From Planctomycetota bacterium (GTDB lineage: Bacteria > Planctomycetota > UBA1135), in assembly GCA_026421205.1 (NCBI GenBank), contig JAPKBM010000015.1:1-43482 (forward strand): 43,482 nt of DNA, read 5' to 3'. The notes under the pieces were generated by a model. It made no database searches, had not been told where the DNA came from, and was given only the letters and a program-made list of their open reading frames with translations. Each line of letters starts with the position of its first letter. The first letter of the stretch is position 1. The position numbers and the translations under genes are program-made. This document shows, piece by piece, positions 42,336 to 43,482 of this stretch.

Positions 42336-43482
42336 ATGCCCTACATTCAGAATTCCGACGCCGACCGAGCCACCATGCTCCAAACGATTGGAGCACCTTC
42401 GGTGCAAGCCCTTTTTGAATCCATTCCAGAAAAGCTTCAGCTTTCCGGTCCATTAAAGATTGAAGGTGGATTCAGTGAAAGTGCGCTGACCCGACACATG
42501 GATGCCTTGGGGCGCACAAACCGCCCGGCTGCGAGCCATGGCTGCTTCCTGGGAGGTGGTTTTTATGACCACGATTGGCCCGCCTTAGTGGACCACCTTT
42601 CTGGTCGCAGTGAATTCCTCACTGCTTATACGCCCTATCAACCTGAATGTTCCCAAGGAACACTGCAGGCGATTTACGAGTTTCAGTCTATGATTGCTGA
42701 ACTTTGCGGCTGTGAAGTTGCCAATGCATCCATGTACGACGGCGCGTCTGCCTGCGCAGAAGCTGCACTGATGGCCGTCGGACAAACGCGTCGGAGGAAA
42801 ATTGTGGTTTCTGCTGGACTGCACCCGCACAGCAGAGAAACGTTGGACACCTACCTTAAGCACCTTGAAATTGAACTTGTGGAAGCACCTTTGGTTCATG
42901 GAGTTACCCAATGGGGTGATTCAGTCGATGATCAAACCGCTGCTGTTTTTGTGCAACAACCTAATTTCCTCGGCGTCATTGAGGACTTGGATGATGTGTG
43001 CCATCAAGCAAAAACACACGGTGCTCTTTCTGTGGCATCGCTCTATCCCATAGCAACAGGGTTATTGCGTTCACCAGGGCATGCCGGCATTGACCTTGTG
43101 GTGGGAGATGGCCAATCTCTCGGTGTCCCCCTCGGGCTTGGCGGACCTTCTTTTGGTTTTTTTGCAACACGGCAAAAATACGTGCGGAAAATCCCTGGGC
43201 GCCTTGTGGGTCTATCAAGAGATGCGGAGGGACGTCGGGCTTATACGCTTACGTTTCAAACTCGTGAGCAGCACATCCGTCGGGAAAAAGCCACCTCGAA
43301 TATCTGCACGAATAACGCGCTTATCGCATTGCGCGGGTGCATTCATATGGCAGCGCTTGGCCCCAAAGGTTTAGAGGAAATTGCCTGCCTTTCTCGCCAA
43401 CGTACTTTAGATATGGTGGAAGCGGTTACGAGAAGCACCACTGCACTTTCCTTAGCCTTCCCAGAGCAAGCCTTTTTCAACG
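42336..43482 (+). CDS. gcvPA: Glycine dehydrogenase (decarboxylating) subunit 1, N-terminal part (cut by window end)
   Basis: I translated this frame to the window end: 382 codons without a stop. It opens MPYIQNSDADRATMLQTIG and contains LGGGFYDHDWPALVDHLSGRSEFLTAYTPYQPE, QGTLQAIYEFQSMIAELCG and SMYDGASACAEAALMA. The last recognised block is LGGPSFGFFATRQKYVRKIPGRLVG. This matches subunit 1 of the two-subunit P protein (about 440 residues), so about 60 residues are missing and gcvPB probably follows outside. The lysine that binds pyridoxal phosphate sits on subunit 2. It decarboxylates glycine and passes the aminomethyl group to GcvH. Confidence 0.93.
   Translation, partial: MPYIQNSDADRATMLQTIGAPSVQALFESIPEKLQLSGPLKIEGGFSESALTRHMDALGRTNRPAASHGCFLGGGFYDHDWPALVDHLSGRSEFLTAYTPYQPECSQGTLQAIYEFQSMIAELCGCEVANASMYDGASACAEAALMAVGQTRRRKIVVSAGLHPHSRETLDTYLKHLEIELVEAPLVHGVTQWGDSVDDQTAAVFVQQPNFLGVIEDLDDVCHQAKTHGALSVASLYPIATGLLRSPGHAGIDLVVGDGQSLGVPLGLGGPSFGFFATRQKYVRKIPGRLVGLSRDAEGRRAYTLTFQTREQHIRREKATSNICTNNALIALRGCIHMAALGPKGLEEIACLSRQRTLDMVEAVTRSTTALSLAFPEQAFFN

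Overview
The window looks like chromosomal DNA from a Gram-negative bacterium, most likely a member of or close to the Planctomycetota. Lipopolysaccharide (kdsB, a Kdo-kinase-like protein), an outer-membrane DUF481 protein and lipoproteins point to two membranes. A secreted seven-repeat FG-GAP propeller and a secreted reprolysin-like protease share a C-terminal domain style that I associate with marine planctomycetes. Many starts lack a Shine-Dalgarno sequence. The lineage is an inference; no rRNA gene is present.

Layout. 1-83: tail of a tRNA-Pro and its terminator. 0.2-3.3 kb: a membrane zinc-ribbon protein, the FG-GAP protein and a macro-domain protein. 3.4-9.05 kb: a forward cluster with a YbdG-type channel, a thioredoxin-like/TPR protein, a CelD-like acetyltransferase and an MscS-type channel. 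9.07-18.08 kb, reverse: the metalloprotease, tRNA-Thr(CGT), an exported HEAT-repeat protein with a receiver-like insert, a NatAB-type ABC exporter coupled to aminopeptidase P, and an HD-GYP protein. 18.1-23.7 kb, forward: DUF481, a THUMP-like methyltransferase, and an oligopeptide-type ABC importer (binding lipoprotein and two permeases) with no ATPase next to it. 23.7-23.97 kb: a gene-free gap holding a 5' fragment of a tRNA-Ile-like gene. 23.97-31.84 kb, reverse: an acyl-CoA catabolic block (two acyl-CoA dehydrogenases, MeaB, a free-standing B12-binding mutase subunit, an MBL hydrolase), then anmK, a LysM protein, a Kdo-kinase-like protein and an ICMT-like methyltransferase. 31.9-35.1 kb, forward: lipoprotein, kdsB, pyrG, DUF1844. 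35.2-37.5 kb, reverse: glutaryl-CoA dehydrogenase and a protein very like 6-oxocyclohex-1-ene-1-carbonyl-CoA hydrolase (BamA/Oah). 37.6 kb to the end: metG, hup, a histone-H1-like protein, rpmB, and a glycine-riboswitch-controlled gcvT-gcvH-gcvPA operon cut by the window end.

Genes that work together: pyrG makes the CTP that KdsB uses to activate Kdo, and a Kdo-kinase-like gene lies close by on the other strand. MeaB and the B12-binding subunit belong to methylmalonyl-CoA-type mutase chemistry and sit between two acyl-CoA dehydrogenases, which suggests branched-chain, odd-chain or related acyl-CoA breakdown. The BamA-like hydrolase and glutaryl-CoA dehydrogenase are two steps of the lower benzoyl-CoA pathway.

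The least expected signal is not a gene. The heptamer GCCGACG (or its complement CGTCGGC) occurs about 60 times by my eye count, in both orientations and all reading frames, against roughly 5-7 expected by chance. It thins out sharply after about 33.8 kb. It resembles a dispersed genome-wide signal word of the DNA-uptake-sequence or HIP1 kind.
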